Assembly (NCBI RefSeq): GCF_000316685.1
Contig: NC_019680.1
Coordinates: 62,001 to 126,000 of the forward strand
Reading direction: 5' to 3'
DNA: 64,000 nt
Origin: Synechococcus sp. PCC 6312
Lineage (GTDB): Bacteria; Cyanobacteriota; Cyanobacteriia; Thermosynechococcales; Thermosynechococcaceae
Below, one piece after another: positions 37,429-45,669 of this stretch; the first letter of the stretch is position 1, and each line of letters starts with the position of its first letter. The notes beneath the pieces are model-generated. The model saw only the letters and a program-made list of their open reading frames with translations, searched no databases and was not told the origin of the DNA. Position numbers and translations under genes: made by a program.

Positions 37429-38082
37429 TTAGGCACTGAAGGCAGGGAGAATGAAGGCCGCAATAATTCCACTAATAACTATAATTTCCCAGACTAGCAG
37501 AAGCTTTGAGGACATTAACCGCCATCCTTGAAGCCATGTTTTAGGATGATCACTGGCCCGCACTTTCAGTTGAAACATTGCCACAACTAGGGGAACTCCG
37601 CCGACCTTGACCCCCAGGCCAATGTGCAGAACCAAAACCACCAGCATCACCAGCCAGGCAAGTAGATGTCCCAAGTAGGCCCAATGATTTAGCTCGCCCC
37701 GCGGTAACCATTCTTCTTGCATCAAGCGTCCAGTAATGGCTGCAAAGGTTGCCGCTAGTAACATCACGGAATTCAATATTTTCTGGAGTGCCACCCAGCT
37801 ACTCGGTTGTCCAACCTTTTGGAGTTGTTGCCAGGATTGGGGTTGAACTAAGCGACGATATCCCCAATGAAAACTATAGATTGCGAATAGGGGTAAGACA
37901 ATCAGAAATGTTAGGGCCCCTGTCCCATGAATTCCTTGAATATCCTCTAAATTTGGCAGCGGTAGTTGACCCCAGCGATGATCGTAGGTGTTATAAACCC
38001 AAAATCCTGAAACTAAGGCAAAAATAACTAAGGCTGTGATTAGTCCATGAAGAATTCGTAGCAGCGCGGGTTGGTAGGGCAT
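37429..38082 (-). CDS. Cytochrome b561-like membrane protein
   Basis: 217 residues with four hydrophobic helices (about 9-31, 55-75, 100-120, 128-155) and a further one at the C-terminus. His residues in the right places for two b-hemes are His12 (ILHGLITAL), the His of QGIHGTGALTFL, the His of YSFHWGYRR and those of LNHWAYLGHLLAW/LHIGLG. This is the b-type cytochrome fold of Ni,Fe-hydrogenase/cytochrome b561 type. Its electron partners are unknown and no redox gene other than bciB is adjacent. It follows bciB's start by 158 bases on the same strand. Confidence 0.75.
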   Translation of the reverse strand: MPYQPALLRILHGLITALVIFALVSGFWVYNTYDHRWGQLPLPNLEDIQGIHGTGALTFLIVLPLFAIYSFHWGYRRLVQPQSWQQLQKVGQPSSWVALQKILNSVMLLAATFAAITGRLMQEEWLPRGELNHWAYLGHLLAWLVMLVVLVLHIGLGVKVGGVPLVVAMFQLKVRASDHPKTWLQGWRLMSSKLLLVWEIIVISGIIAAFILPAFSA

Positions 38083-38311
38083 TAGTGGTTCTATGAGTTA
38101 GTAACACAGTTTCACCCCCCCGAATCATTGTATAGTCATTTCTGCCAAAACTGGGGCACTCAACAGTCCAGCTCGTAACGGTTTCAAGTATTTTTGTGTT
38201 TCATTCCTAAGCGCAATGACCATAGCTACCGACTGAAAGGATTAATCACCAGGCCTGGGGAGTTGACCTCGTTACAGTTATCGGAGTCAAAAATTATTTC
38301 AGTTGAGCAAA

Positions 38312-39064
38312 CTAGAGAGACAGAACGTTAATTACTAGACTTGTTGGTAAGCTACTCGGACTCAAGGAAATACTGCTACCCCCAACGCGGCGAATGGTTG
38401 TCCCGGCCATGATCTCTAAAAAGGCTTCCAGGGGTTTTAGGTCACAGGCCTTCGGATCTGCTCCTTTCGTTAAATAATGGCTGGGAATGACCACACGGGG
38501 GTCGAGAAAATTGATGGCGGCTTTAGCTTCTTCTGGGGTGTAGGCTTTTTCACTACCACCAACGGGAATAATCAGTAAATCGGGTTTACCCATGAGGATT
38601 TTTTGCTCTAAGGTAATGGGTGCAGCAATTCCGCCCAGTTGGAGGATTTTAATTCCCCCCTGCGTCCAGGCCCAGGCTACATTGGTACCAAACCGATAGC
38701 CCCCGACCCGATCATGATTAGTCCGAACGCCTTGAAATTTAATCCCATTGACAGTGTAGGAACCGGGTTCAAAGAGCAATTTTGGCCGGCCGGGTAAGCC
38801 TTCCACAAAGCCTTCATCCAAGAGCCGACTGCTAATCATGACAATATTACTAGCGACTTTTGGGGCCGGCAGGTTTTTGGTGCAGCCACGGGGTTGAAAC
38901 GGGTTACTGAGAATTCGTTGTCCACTGCCCGTAAACAAGAAACAGGTATGGCCGAACCATTGCACCCCCAAAGAGCCACCAGACTGGGCCTGGGCCGACC
39001 AAGCAACCCCTAAGCTGGCAATTGCACCCCCTTGGACATAGCGAAAAAACTGACGGCGACGCAT
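38312..39064 (-). CDS. Exported metallo-beta-lactamase-fold protein lacking the usual metal motif
   Basis: About 250 residues from the ATG at 39064 (a TTG 15 bases upstream is less likely). It begins MRRRQFFRY, a Tat-type signal, then a hydrophobic stretch ending in SAQAQ. The mature sequence has the UlaG-like start VQWFGHTCFLFTGSG and LSNPFQP, and later NHDRVGGYRFG, ILQLGG, LLIIPVGGSEKAYTPEEA and VVIPSHYL, which track the MBL fold. However the HxHxDH metal motif is missing: the expected place reads VMISSRLLDEG. So it may bind metal differently or be inactive. Cyanobacterial relatives are annotated as MBL fold hydrolases. It is monocistronic. Confidence 0.75.
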   Translation of the reverse strand: MRRRQFFRYVQGGAIASLGVAWSAQAQSGGSLGVQWFGHTCFLFTGSGQRILSNPFQPRGCTKNLPAPKVASNIVMISSRLLDEGFVEGLPGRPKLLFEPGSYTVNGIKFQGVRTNHDRVGGYRFGTNVAWAWTQGGIKILQLGGIAAPITLEQKILMGKPDLLIIPVGGSEKAYTPEEAKAAINFLDPRVVIPSHYLTKGADPKACDLKPLEAFLEIMAGTTIRRVGGSSISLSPSSLPTSLVINVLSL

Positions 39065-39264
39065 AAGACTCCTACACAAGACAAAGACTGTGGCTTAGAA
39101 CTAATGGCAGCAAACTAGGGTATGGGTTGGGTGGGTCAAAAGTCTTAGCCAAGTTTACGGGATAATCCTGCATAAGTAACCACTTCAGGATCATAAAAGT
39201 TAGGTTCTTCCAGCGGGGCCTGGGGTTCGCTACTATAGGAACATGCATTCCCCTGTGGCTGCTT

Positions 39265-40827
39265 ATGACCGTTGTCTATCAAAGTCGGTTCCTCCGGTTT
39301 TGGCGGGTTCAAGTTCACCGCTGGCAACATCATTGGCAAATTCAGCACCGCCGCTGGCAAACCTCTTTTAAGTGGACAGTCCAGGCCTGGGTTTATCCTC
39401 TTTATCGCCTCGTCCAATTAAACCAGTGGTTACCCAGGGGCCTCAAACAGGGTCTTAAACAACAATGGCAAGCCCTCCAGGCCCAGGCCGAACCGCAACC
39501 GCCGCCCGCCAGTGATACCCCGATTGTCAATCTGCTGCACTCTTTGGACAGTCCAGGTTTAACTCTGATTCACGCCGATGGGGTAGCGGCTCCCCAGTTC
39601 ATTCTCCATCCTCCGCAACCCAAGCCACGATCACCCCTAGACCAGGCCTGGGCGCAACTCACATCCTTAGGAATCACGGGCTGGCAAACTCTGCAAACTT
39701 GGTTTCATCCGCTGGAATCGCCCCAATTAACGACTACTCCCGATCCACTGCTCCTCGCCCCATCCCTTGCCTCACCCCCCTTAAAACCCATCATCCCCCT
39801 ACAGGCCTGGTGGCAGTGGTTTCAGACTCAATCCGCAAAAATTCGTTCTGTTCGTCCAGTGGTGCCAATTCCACCCGCCAGCCCAGGAACCTCTGCCTTG
39901 GCCACTCAAACCACCTCTTTGGACTTAACCACAACAGAACTTCCAGAACATCTGACTCGTTCATCAGGTTCTCAAGGCTGGGCCTGGGTCAAAACGGCCG
40001 CGACACAGATTAGCCAAAAAGTTTCCCAAACAACCCTGGGACTTTGGCAAAAGCGGGATCACCTCACCCGGCCCAAAACCCTTACCGCAGCCTTAACTCC
40101 CCAGGCCTCAGAGATTCAACTCCGCAATGCCTCAGATTTAGAAGCTTGGCCAACGGGCAACTTAGTATCCCCAAAAATCGAAATTCACGGCATTGCCAGT
40201 CAGCTAGCCAATCAGGATTTGGTCTTAGTCGGTTCTGAAAATCAGATTTTTGATATTCTCACCCCCCAACAGCAACAACAACTCCGAGAACGGATTTTGT
40301 GGGAATTGGCTGGGTATTACTATCAACTCCGGCAGTGGCAGCATCTCACCGGCCAGTCTTTAGCCAAATGGGGATTAGCCACCAGCACAACTGTATCCCT
40401 TGATCCAGCCCCCCCGAATCCACCCCGGCCCCATGTCAGCTTGCTACCCCAACTTGGCAGATCACCCTTACCGTTCCATCGCCTCTGGGATCAATTCCAG
40501 GCCTGGTTATTGGGTTGGCCCCCTCGCTCTCGTGAAGCCCAATCCCTGATCATTCCTGAAGCTCCAGTCAGGGCTATTTGCCAAAATCCAACCCAATTTA
40601 TCAGTCCCTTATCCGGCTCACATACCCCAAAACTAGCCAACCCCACCCAATCCCCAGGTCTAACCGCCACGCATCCATTCACCCTGGATATTGACTCAAC
40701 CTTTTTAGGCTATGAACCCCAAGGCCTGGAAATGATTTGGTTGTGGCTGGATCGTCTTTTTCTATGGATAGAACGGGCCTGGGCCTGGTTGTGGGGATTA
40801 GGGCCAAAACTGGGAAATTTGGGATAA
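39265..40827 (+). CDS. Trp-rich protein of unknown function
   Basis: 520 residues, ATG start. I recognise no catalytic domain. The N-terminus is basic and aromatic (RVQVHRWQHHWQIQHRRWQ), resembling an amphipathic membrane-binding stretch. The middle (90-290) is Pro/Thr/Ser-rich and probably disordered. A conserved-looking patch occurs at about 310-370 (IEIHGIASQLANQDLVLVGS ... ILWELAGYYYQLRQW), and the C-terminus is again Trp-rich. Several of the Trp residues arise from CCAGGCCTGG palindromes read as Gln-Ala-Trp. Probably a cyanobacteria-specific envelope or membrane-associated protein. Confidence 0.55.
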   Translation: MTVVYQSRFLRFWRVQVHRWQHHWQIQHRRWQTSFKWTVQAWVYPLYRLVQLNQWLPRGLKQGLKQQWQALQAQAEPQPPPASDTPIVNLLHSLDSPGLTLIHADGVAAPQFILHPPQPKPRSPLDQAWAQLTSLGITGWQTLQTWFHPLESPQLTTTPDPLLLAPSLASPPLKPIIPLQAWWQWFQTQSAKIRSVRPVVPIPPASPGTSALATQTTSLDLTTTELPEHLTRSSGSQGWAWVKTAATQISQKVSQTTLGLWQKRDHLTRPKTLTAALTPQASEIQLRNASDLEAWPTGNLVSPKIEIHGIASQLANQDLVLVGSENQIFDILTPQQQQQLRERILWELAGYYYQLRQWQHLTGQSLAKWGLATSTTVSLDPAPPNPPRPHVSLLPQLGRSPLPFHRLWDQFQAWLLGWPPRSREAQSLIIPEAPVRAICQNPTQFISPLSGSHTPKLANPTQSPGLTATHPFTLDIDSTFLGYEPQGLEMIWLWLDRLFLWIERAWAWLWGLGPKLGNLG

Positions 40828-40957
40828 GGCAAGGCATCCTTTGAAACAGAGTGGTGGAGCCGGTGGTGGCTACCTCCTGGCCTGGGTGAGGGCGTGACTC
40901 AGATGTAGCCAAGACTACAAAGCAAAATCTAAAAGAAAAGCAAACAAGGGAGAAAAT

Positions 40958-41000
40958 GTATATTCAGATACAATTCCCAGTCCAGTCATCGCACTACTAT
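40958..41000 (+). promoter_or_regulatory. NtcA-activated promoter of the urt operon
   Basis: A perfect NtcA palindrome GTA-N8-TAC lies at 40958-40971, and a -10-like box TACTAT at 40995-41000, 23 bases further on. This is the classic layout of a nitrogen-controlled class II promoter (GTAN8TAC followed about 22 bases later by TAN3T). It sits 93 bases upstream of urtA. urt operons of other cyanobacteria are known to be NtcA-dependent, so induction under nitrogen limitation is expected. Confidence 0.8.
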
Positions 41001-41092
41001 CACTTAGCTGTGGCCAATATTCTCCAGTTTGAATAAAGCCGGCCAACATCTGTATGTATGAATTCTATGTGTGAATTTGGGAGATTAACTAC

Positions 41093-42391
41093 ATGACCAG
41101 GGGCATTCGGCGGCGTGACTTTATCGTATTTGGTTCCGTGGCGGCCGGGAGTATTCTCCTCAAGGCTTGTGGCGGCGAAACAACAACCACAACGGAGGGT
41201 TCTCCTAGCCCAGCAGCCGGTGGCGAAACCATTAAGGTTGGGATTTTGCACTCCCTCAGCGGCACGATGGCCATTAGTGAAAAAAGTGTTGTTGATTCCA
41301 CGATGATGGCGATCAAAGAAATTAATGACGCAGGCGGTGTCCTCGGCAAGCAAATTGAAGCGATCCAAGAAGATGGGGCCTCTGACTGGCCAACCTTTAA
41401 CGAAAAAGCCAAGAAACTGATCCAGCAGGATAAGGTTGTCACTGTTTTTGGCTGTTGGACATCTGCCAGCCGCAAAGCCGTGTTGCCCACCTTTGAAGCC
41501 GAAGATCATATGCTTTGGTATCCCGTCCAGTACGAAGGGCAAGAATGCTCGAAAAATATTTTCTACACTGGTGCAGCTCCCAACCAGCAGATTGAACCCT
41601 CTGTGACTTGGTTAATGGAGCAATATCCCGGTAAACCCTTCTTCCTGGTGGGGTCTGACTATGTGTTCCCCCGCACCGCCAATACGATCATCAAGGCCCA
41701 GTTGGCCGCTAAGGGGGGCAAGGTTGTCGGTGAAGACTACATTCCCTTGGGCGGTACAGAAGTCACCCCGATTATTTCCAAAATCAAGGCGGCGATGCCC
41801 GATGGCGGGATTATCTACAACAGCTTAAACGGGGACAGCAACGTTGCCTTCTTCAAACAATTGCAAGGGGCTGGGATGGGGCCAGATAAATATCCTTCTA
41901 TGTCTGTCAGTATCGCCGAAGAAGAAGTCCAGGCCATTGGGGTGGAATATTTGAAAGGTCACTTTGCGGCCTGGAACTATTTCCAAACCGTGGATACCCC
42001 GGCCAACAAGGTCTTTGTGGCTAACTTCAAGAAAATGTACGGAGAAGATCGGGTCGTCAACGATCCGATGGAAGCGGGTTACATTGCTGTCAATATTTGG
42101 AAGCAAGCCGTTGAGAAAGCTGGAACTGCTGATGACCTCAACAAAGTTCGGATGGCGGCTCTTGGGCAAACCTTTGATGCTCCAGAAGGAAACGTGACGA
42201 TGGAAAATAACCACCACTTGTCCAAATGGGTCCGGATCGGTAAGGTTCAGGATGATGGACTCTTTGAGATTGTCTATTCTACTGATGGCCCCGTTGCGCC
42301 TCTGCCCTGGAACCAATTTGTCCCGGAAACTAAGGGCTTTGCCTGTGACTGGTCTGATCCAGCTAAAGGTGGCAAGTTCAAAATGAGCTAA
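41093..42391 (+). CDS. urtA: Urea ABC transporter, substrate-binding protein UrtA
   Basis: 432 residues. The N-terminus RRRDFIVFGS...LLKACGG combines a twin-arginine-like signal and a lipobox, so it is probably a lipoprotein on the periplasmic face. The mature part is a branched-chain-amino-acid-type periplasmic binding protein: IKVGILHSLSGTMAISEKSV, then EDGASDWPTF, GCWTSASRKAVLP and MLWYPVQYEGQECSKN, which are specific to the urea/amide branch (UrtA/AmiC). It delivers urea to the UrtBC permease. It is separated from urtB by 173 bases containing a terminator, which would keep its expression above that of the permease. Confidence 0.95.
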   Translation: MTRGIRRRDFIVFGSVAAGSILLKACGGETTTTTEGSPSPAAGGETIKVGILHSLSGTMAISEKSVVDSTMMAIKEINDAGGVLGKQIEAIQEDGASDWPTFNEKAKKLIQQDKVVTVFGCWTSASRKAVLPTFEAEDHMLWYPVQYEGQECSKNIFYTGAAPNQQIEPSVTWLMEQYPGKPFFLVGSDYVFPRTANTIIKAQLAAKGGKVVGEDYIPLGGTEVTPIISKIKAAMPDGGIIYNSLNGDSNVAFFKQLQGAGMGPDKYPSMSVSIAEEEVQAIGVEYLKGHFAAWNYFQTVDTPANKVFVANFKKMYGEDRVVNDPMEAGYIAVNIWKQAVEKAGTADDLNKVRMAALGQTFDAPEGNVTMENNHHLSKWVRIGKVQDDGLFEIVYSTDGPVAPLPWNQFVPETKGFACDWSDPAKGGKFKMS

Positions 42392-42428
42392 TGACACCTA
42401 CGTCTTCAAATCCCGTTTGATTTGGCAT

Positions 42429-42480
42429 CTGGGGTTACAGATTTAAGTTCGGATTGGATTTAGACTGTACCCCAGTTTTT
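42429..42480 (+). terminator. Intrinsic terminator/attenuator between urtA and urtB
   Basis: An 11-base-pair stem with one bulged T, CTGGGG-T-TACAG (42429-42440) pairing with CTGTACCCCAG (42465-42475), with a 24-base loop, is followed at once by TTTTT (42476-42480). It lies 38 bases after the urtA stop. Partial termination here would give more binding protein than membrane components, as seen in many ABC uptake operons. Confidence 0.7.
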
Positions 42481-42564
42481 ATACCAAATTAAGGGAAACC
42501 AAGCGGGGTTCGGACAAATGAAGGCCCGTGTAATCAGTTTTTGCCTGGAGAAGGAGAACTTACC

Positions 42565-43716
42565 TTGACACAGCTTTTAGAAGCGGTTTTCGGTGGCTTA
42601 AGTATTGGCTCTGTTTTGCTCCTCTCTGCCCTTGGCCTGGCGATTGTTTTTGGCCTGATGGGGGTGATCAATATGGCCCACGGTGAATTGATGATGTTGG
42701 GGGCCTACACCACGTTTGTGACCCAAAACATTCTCAAAGCCACACCCTTGGCCCCCGTTTATATCTTTGTCGCCCTGATTGCGGCCTTCATTGTCACCGC
42801 TTTGGTGGGCTTGCTCTTGGAGCGAAGTGTGGTGCGGTTTCTCTATGGCAGACCTCTAGAAACCCTCTTGGCGACTTGGGGAGTGAGTCTGATTCTCCAA
42901 CAGCTTGTTCGTAGTGTCAGTTGGCAATTTGTGACGGGCCTGGGGATTTTTTGTTTGCTCTATTTTGGGGCGCAATCGTTGCTGGCCTGGAAAACTGACT
43001 TTGACCGCATCCGTAACTGGTTTATCGGGATTATGCTCCCCTTGTCGGCCATTATTGCCCTGGTGGTCTCCAATGTCTTGGGCAATGCCTATAAGCTTGC
43101 TTTTACAAAACCCTGGTTTGGCACTCAAGGTGTAGATGTCACGGCTCCCCAATGGTTACGGGGTGGATTGGTGATTGATACCTACCAGCTTCCCTATACC
43201 CGCCTATTCATCATTATTTTGACCATTCTCTGTCTGGTTGCCGTTTATTGGTTTTTAAATCAGACGGCCTGGGGCTTACGAATTCGCGCCGTGACCCAAA
43301 ATCGCTCCATGAGTGCTTGTCTAGGGATTCCGACCCAAAAAGTGGATGCGCTCACCTTTGCCATTGGTTCAGGCCTGGCGGGAATTGCCGGATGTGCGGT
43401 GGCTCTTTTAGGGTCTGTGAGTTCCAACACTGGCCAAGCCTATATTGTCGATACCTTCATGGTGGTGGTCGTGGGTGGGGTTGGTAAATTGGTCGGGAGT
43501 ATTGTTGCGGCTGGTACTATTGGCACCCTGAGCTATGTGATTGGCTCCAACGCCCTTTCCCCGTTAATTGGCTTTAATGACCAAATCAAAACAGTCCTAG
43601 AGTTCTTTGCAACGGCCAGTATGGCCAAGGTGGTCGTTTTTGCCTTAATTATTGTTTTTCTCCAATTCCGGCCAGCGGGTTTATTCCCCCAGAAAGGCCG
43701 CACAGTGGATGCCTAG
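42565..43716 (+). CDS. urtB: Urea ABC transporter permease UrtB
   Basis: 383 residues with a TTG start at 42565, chosen because aaggagaa lies 6-7 bases upstream; an in-frame TTG at 42541 would put this ribosome binding site inside the gene. LivH-type permease with about eight to nine helices. Family motifs are LSALGLAIVFGLMGVINMAHGELMM split over helices 1-2, the cytoplasmic loop NQTAWGLRIRAVTQNRSMS, and GSGLAGIAGCAVALLGSV. It forms the membrane channel with UrtC. The urtC start is 9 bases downstream. Confidence 0.94.
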   Translation: MTQLLEAVFGGLSIGSVLLLSALGLAIVFGLMGVINMAHGELMMLGAYTTFVTQNILKATPLAPVYIFVALIAAFIVTALVGLLLERSVVRFLYGRPLETLLATWGVSLILQQLVRSVSWQFVTGLGIFCLLYFGAQSLLAWKTDFDRIRNWFIGIMLPLSAIIALVVSNVLGNAYKLAFTKPWFGTQGVDVTAPQWLRGGLVIDTYQLPYTRLFIIILTILCLVAVYWFLNQTAWGLRIRAVTQNRSMSACLGIPTQKVDALTFAIGSGLAGIAGCAVALLGSVSSNTGQAYIVDTFMVVVVGGVGKLVGSIVAAGTIGTLSYVIGSNALSPLIGFNDQIKTVLEFFATASMAKVVVFALIIVFLQFRPAGLFPQKGRTVDA

Positions 43717-43725
43717 GAATAGCTT

Positions 43726-44937
43726 ATGACTCCAACACTTGCTCCCCCTGTCCTCCAAAAATCACCCCGCAGTCGTAAAAAGCAACTCATTACTGAAGCG
43801 ATTGTCGTAGCCGTGGTTGCCCTGATTTTACTCTTTGTCATGCCTTGGATTTTTGCCCAGGCCGGTCAGGGGGTACGGGTCAACCAGTTGGGGCGGTTTA
43901 TGGCCTTGGCGATTGCGGCCTTGGGGATTGACTTAATTTGGGGCTATACGGGTTTACTCAGTTTGGGCCATGGCTTGTTTTTTGCCTTGGGTGGCTATGC
44001 CTTGGCCATGTATTTACAGTTGCAGCCATTACCGGGGCAAACTGAAGTCCTGATTCCTGAGTTTTTTACTCTCTATGGGGTGGACAAACTGCCCTGGTTT
44101 TGGGAGCCGTTTTATTCCTTTCCCTTTACATTAGCGGCAATTATTGTCATCCCAGGCCTGGTGGCAGCGGCATTCGGCTATTTGATTTTCCGCAACCGGA
44201 TCAAAGGCGTTTATTTCTCAATCCTGACCCAGGCCGCCTTAATTGTATTTTTTAACTTCTTCAATGGGCAACAAAAGCTCATTAATGGAACCAATGGCCT
44301 GAAAACCGATACCGCCACGATTTTTGGAGTCTTAGTCGGCTCACCCCCGGTTCAAACCACTTTTTACGCCCTCAGTATTCTCTTTGTTATTGTTGGCTAT
44401 GTCCTCTGTCGGTGGTTAACCAGTGGGCGCATGGGGCGGATGTTGGTGGCGATTCGGGACGATGAAACTCGGGTGCGATTTTCTGGCTATAACCCCACCG
44501 GCTACAAGGTGTTTGTGTTTGCGATTTCGGCAATTTTGGCTGGGATTGCGGGGGCTTTGTTTACAGTTCAGTCTGGGATCATTACCCCGAGTTCCTCCAT
44601 GAGTGTGGCTTTTTCCATTGAAATGGTGATTTGGGTTGCGGTTGGGGGGCGGGGGACATTGATCGGGGCAGTCCTAGGAACCCTAATTGTCAACTTTGCC
44701 AAAACCCTTTTAAGTGAGCAATTTCCTGCCTTTTGGCTGTTTTTCCAAGGCGCTTTATTCCTGATTGTGGTCACTGTCTTACCGATGGGGATTTTAGGCT
44801 GGTTCCGCACCACAGGTTGGAAATTCATTTGGGGACGCTTTGGCCCACAACCCATCGAAACCTATCCCAGTCTTGAGCTAGATCCAGAGGTGGAGTATGA
44901 GCGGGAAACTATTGAGCATCAGCAATCTGACCGTTAG
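43726..44937 (+). CDS. urtC: Urea ABC transporter permease UrtC
   Basis: 403 residues, LivM-type permease. A basic N-terminus is followed by a first helix (AIVVAVVALILLFVM), then GYTGLLSLGHGLFFALGGYA (the conserved LSLGH motif) and the cytoplasmic loop RMLVAIRDDETRVRFSGYNPT. The C-terminal helices end in a polar tail. Its end overlaps the urtD coding region by 41 bases, which indicates tight translational coupling. Confidence 0.94.
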   Translation: MTPTLAPPVLQKSPRSRKKQLITEAIVVAVVALILLFVMPWIFAQAGQGVRVNQLGRFMALAIAALGIDLIWGYTGLLSLGHGLFFALGGYALAMYLQLQPLPGQTEVLIPEFFTLYGVDKLPWFWEPFYSFPFTLAAIIVIPGLVAAAFGYLIFRNRIKGVYFSILTQAALIVFFNFFNGQQKLINGTNGLKTDTATIFGVLVGSPPVQTTFYALSILFVIVGYVLCRWLTSGRMGRMLVAIRDDETRVRFSGYNPTGYKVFVFAISAILAGIAGALFTVQSGIITPSSSMSVAFSIEMVIWVAVGGRGTLIGAVLGTLIVNFAKTLLSEQFPAFWLFFQGALFLIVVTVLPMGILGWFRTTGWKFIWGRFGPQPIETYPSLELDPEVEYERETIEHQQSDR

Positions 44938-45649
44938 TTTTGACGGCTTCAAGGCCATTAACAACCTTAATTTCAGCATGGAAGAAGGGGAACTCCGGGT
45001 TGTGATTGGCCCCAATGGTGCCGGAAAAACTACCTTCATGGACTGCATTACGGGCAAAACTAAACCCACCTCTGGGACTGTTATTTTTAAAGGGAAGGAC
45101 TTACGCCCCTACGCTGAATATGAAATTGCCCGGATGGGAATGGGGATTGGCCGCAAATTTCAAACGCCTCGGGTTTTTCTAAATCTCACTCCCAGAGAAA
45201 ACTTAGAACTTTCCTGTTTCCGTAAAAAAAACTTATTTGGCTCACTCTTTGCTAAGACATCTAAGCGAGAAAAACTCACCGTTGATGAGGTGCTGGAAAC
45301 AGTTGGCCTGGAACACAAAGCAGATATGCTTTCCGCACTTCTTTCTCATGGAGAAAAGCAACGCTTAGAAATTGGGATGCTTGTGGCTCAATCACCCGAC
45401 TTAATGTTGGTTGATGAACCTGTGGCTGGCTTAACTGATGAAGAAACGGAAAAAGTCGGGGATTTGCTTCTAGCTTTGTCCAAAACTCACTCGATTATGG
45501 TGATTGAGCATGATATGGAGTTTGTCCGCCAGATTGCCAAACAGGTAACGGTCTTACATCAAGGGTCGGTTTTATTTGAAGGCAATATGGACGAGGTACA
45601 AAATGACCCGCGGGTGATTGAGGTTTATCTCGGCAAACAAGAAGATTAA
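44897..45649 (+). CDS. urtD: Urea ABC transporter ATP-binding protein UrtD
   Basis: 250 residues, LivG-type ATPase. Walker A GPNGAGKTT, Q-loop in GRKFQTPRVF, ABC signature LSHGEKQRLEIG, Walker B DLMLVDEPVAGL and H-loop IEHDMEF. The signature begins LSHGE instead of LSGGQ, typical of the UrtD branch. It works with UrtE to energise urea uptake. Normally urtE follows directly; here a restriction-modification pair separates them. Confidence 0.95.
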   Translation: MSGKLLSISNLTVSFDGFKAINNLNFSMEEGELRVVIGPNGAGKTTFMDCITGKTKPTSGTVIFKGKDLRPYAEYEIARMGMGIGRKFQTPRVFLNLTPRENLELSCFRKKNLFGSLFAKTSKREKLTVDEVLETVGLEHKADMLSALLSHGEKQRLEIGMLVAQSPDLMLVDEPVAGLTDEETEKVGDLLLALSKTHSIMVIEHDMEFVRQIAKQVTVLHQGSVLFEGNMDEVQNDPRVIEVYLGKQED

Positions 45650-45669
45650 TATCAAGTATTATTCAATTC

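Noticed and set aside
40679-40912. 77-codon minus-strand open frame at the end of the Trp-rich gene
   Set aside because: Mostly antisense to the plus-strand gene, with no family features and a low-complexity composition.
41000-41542. 180-codon minus-strand open frame over the urtA 5' region
   Set aside because: It lies opposite the unmistakable urtA gene and across its promoter. No family features.
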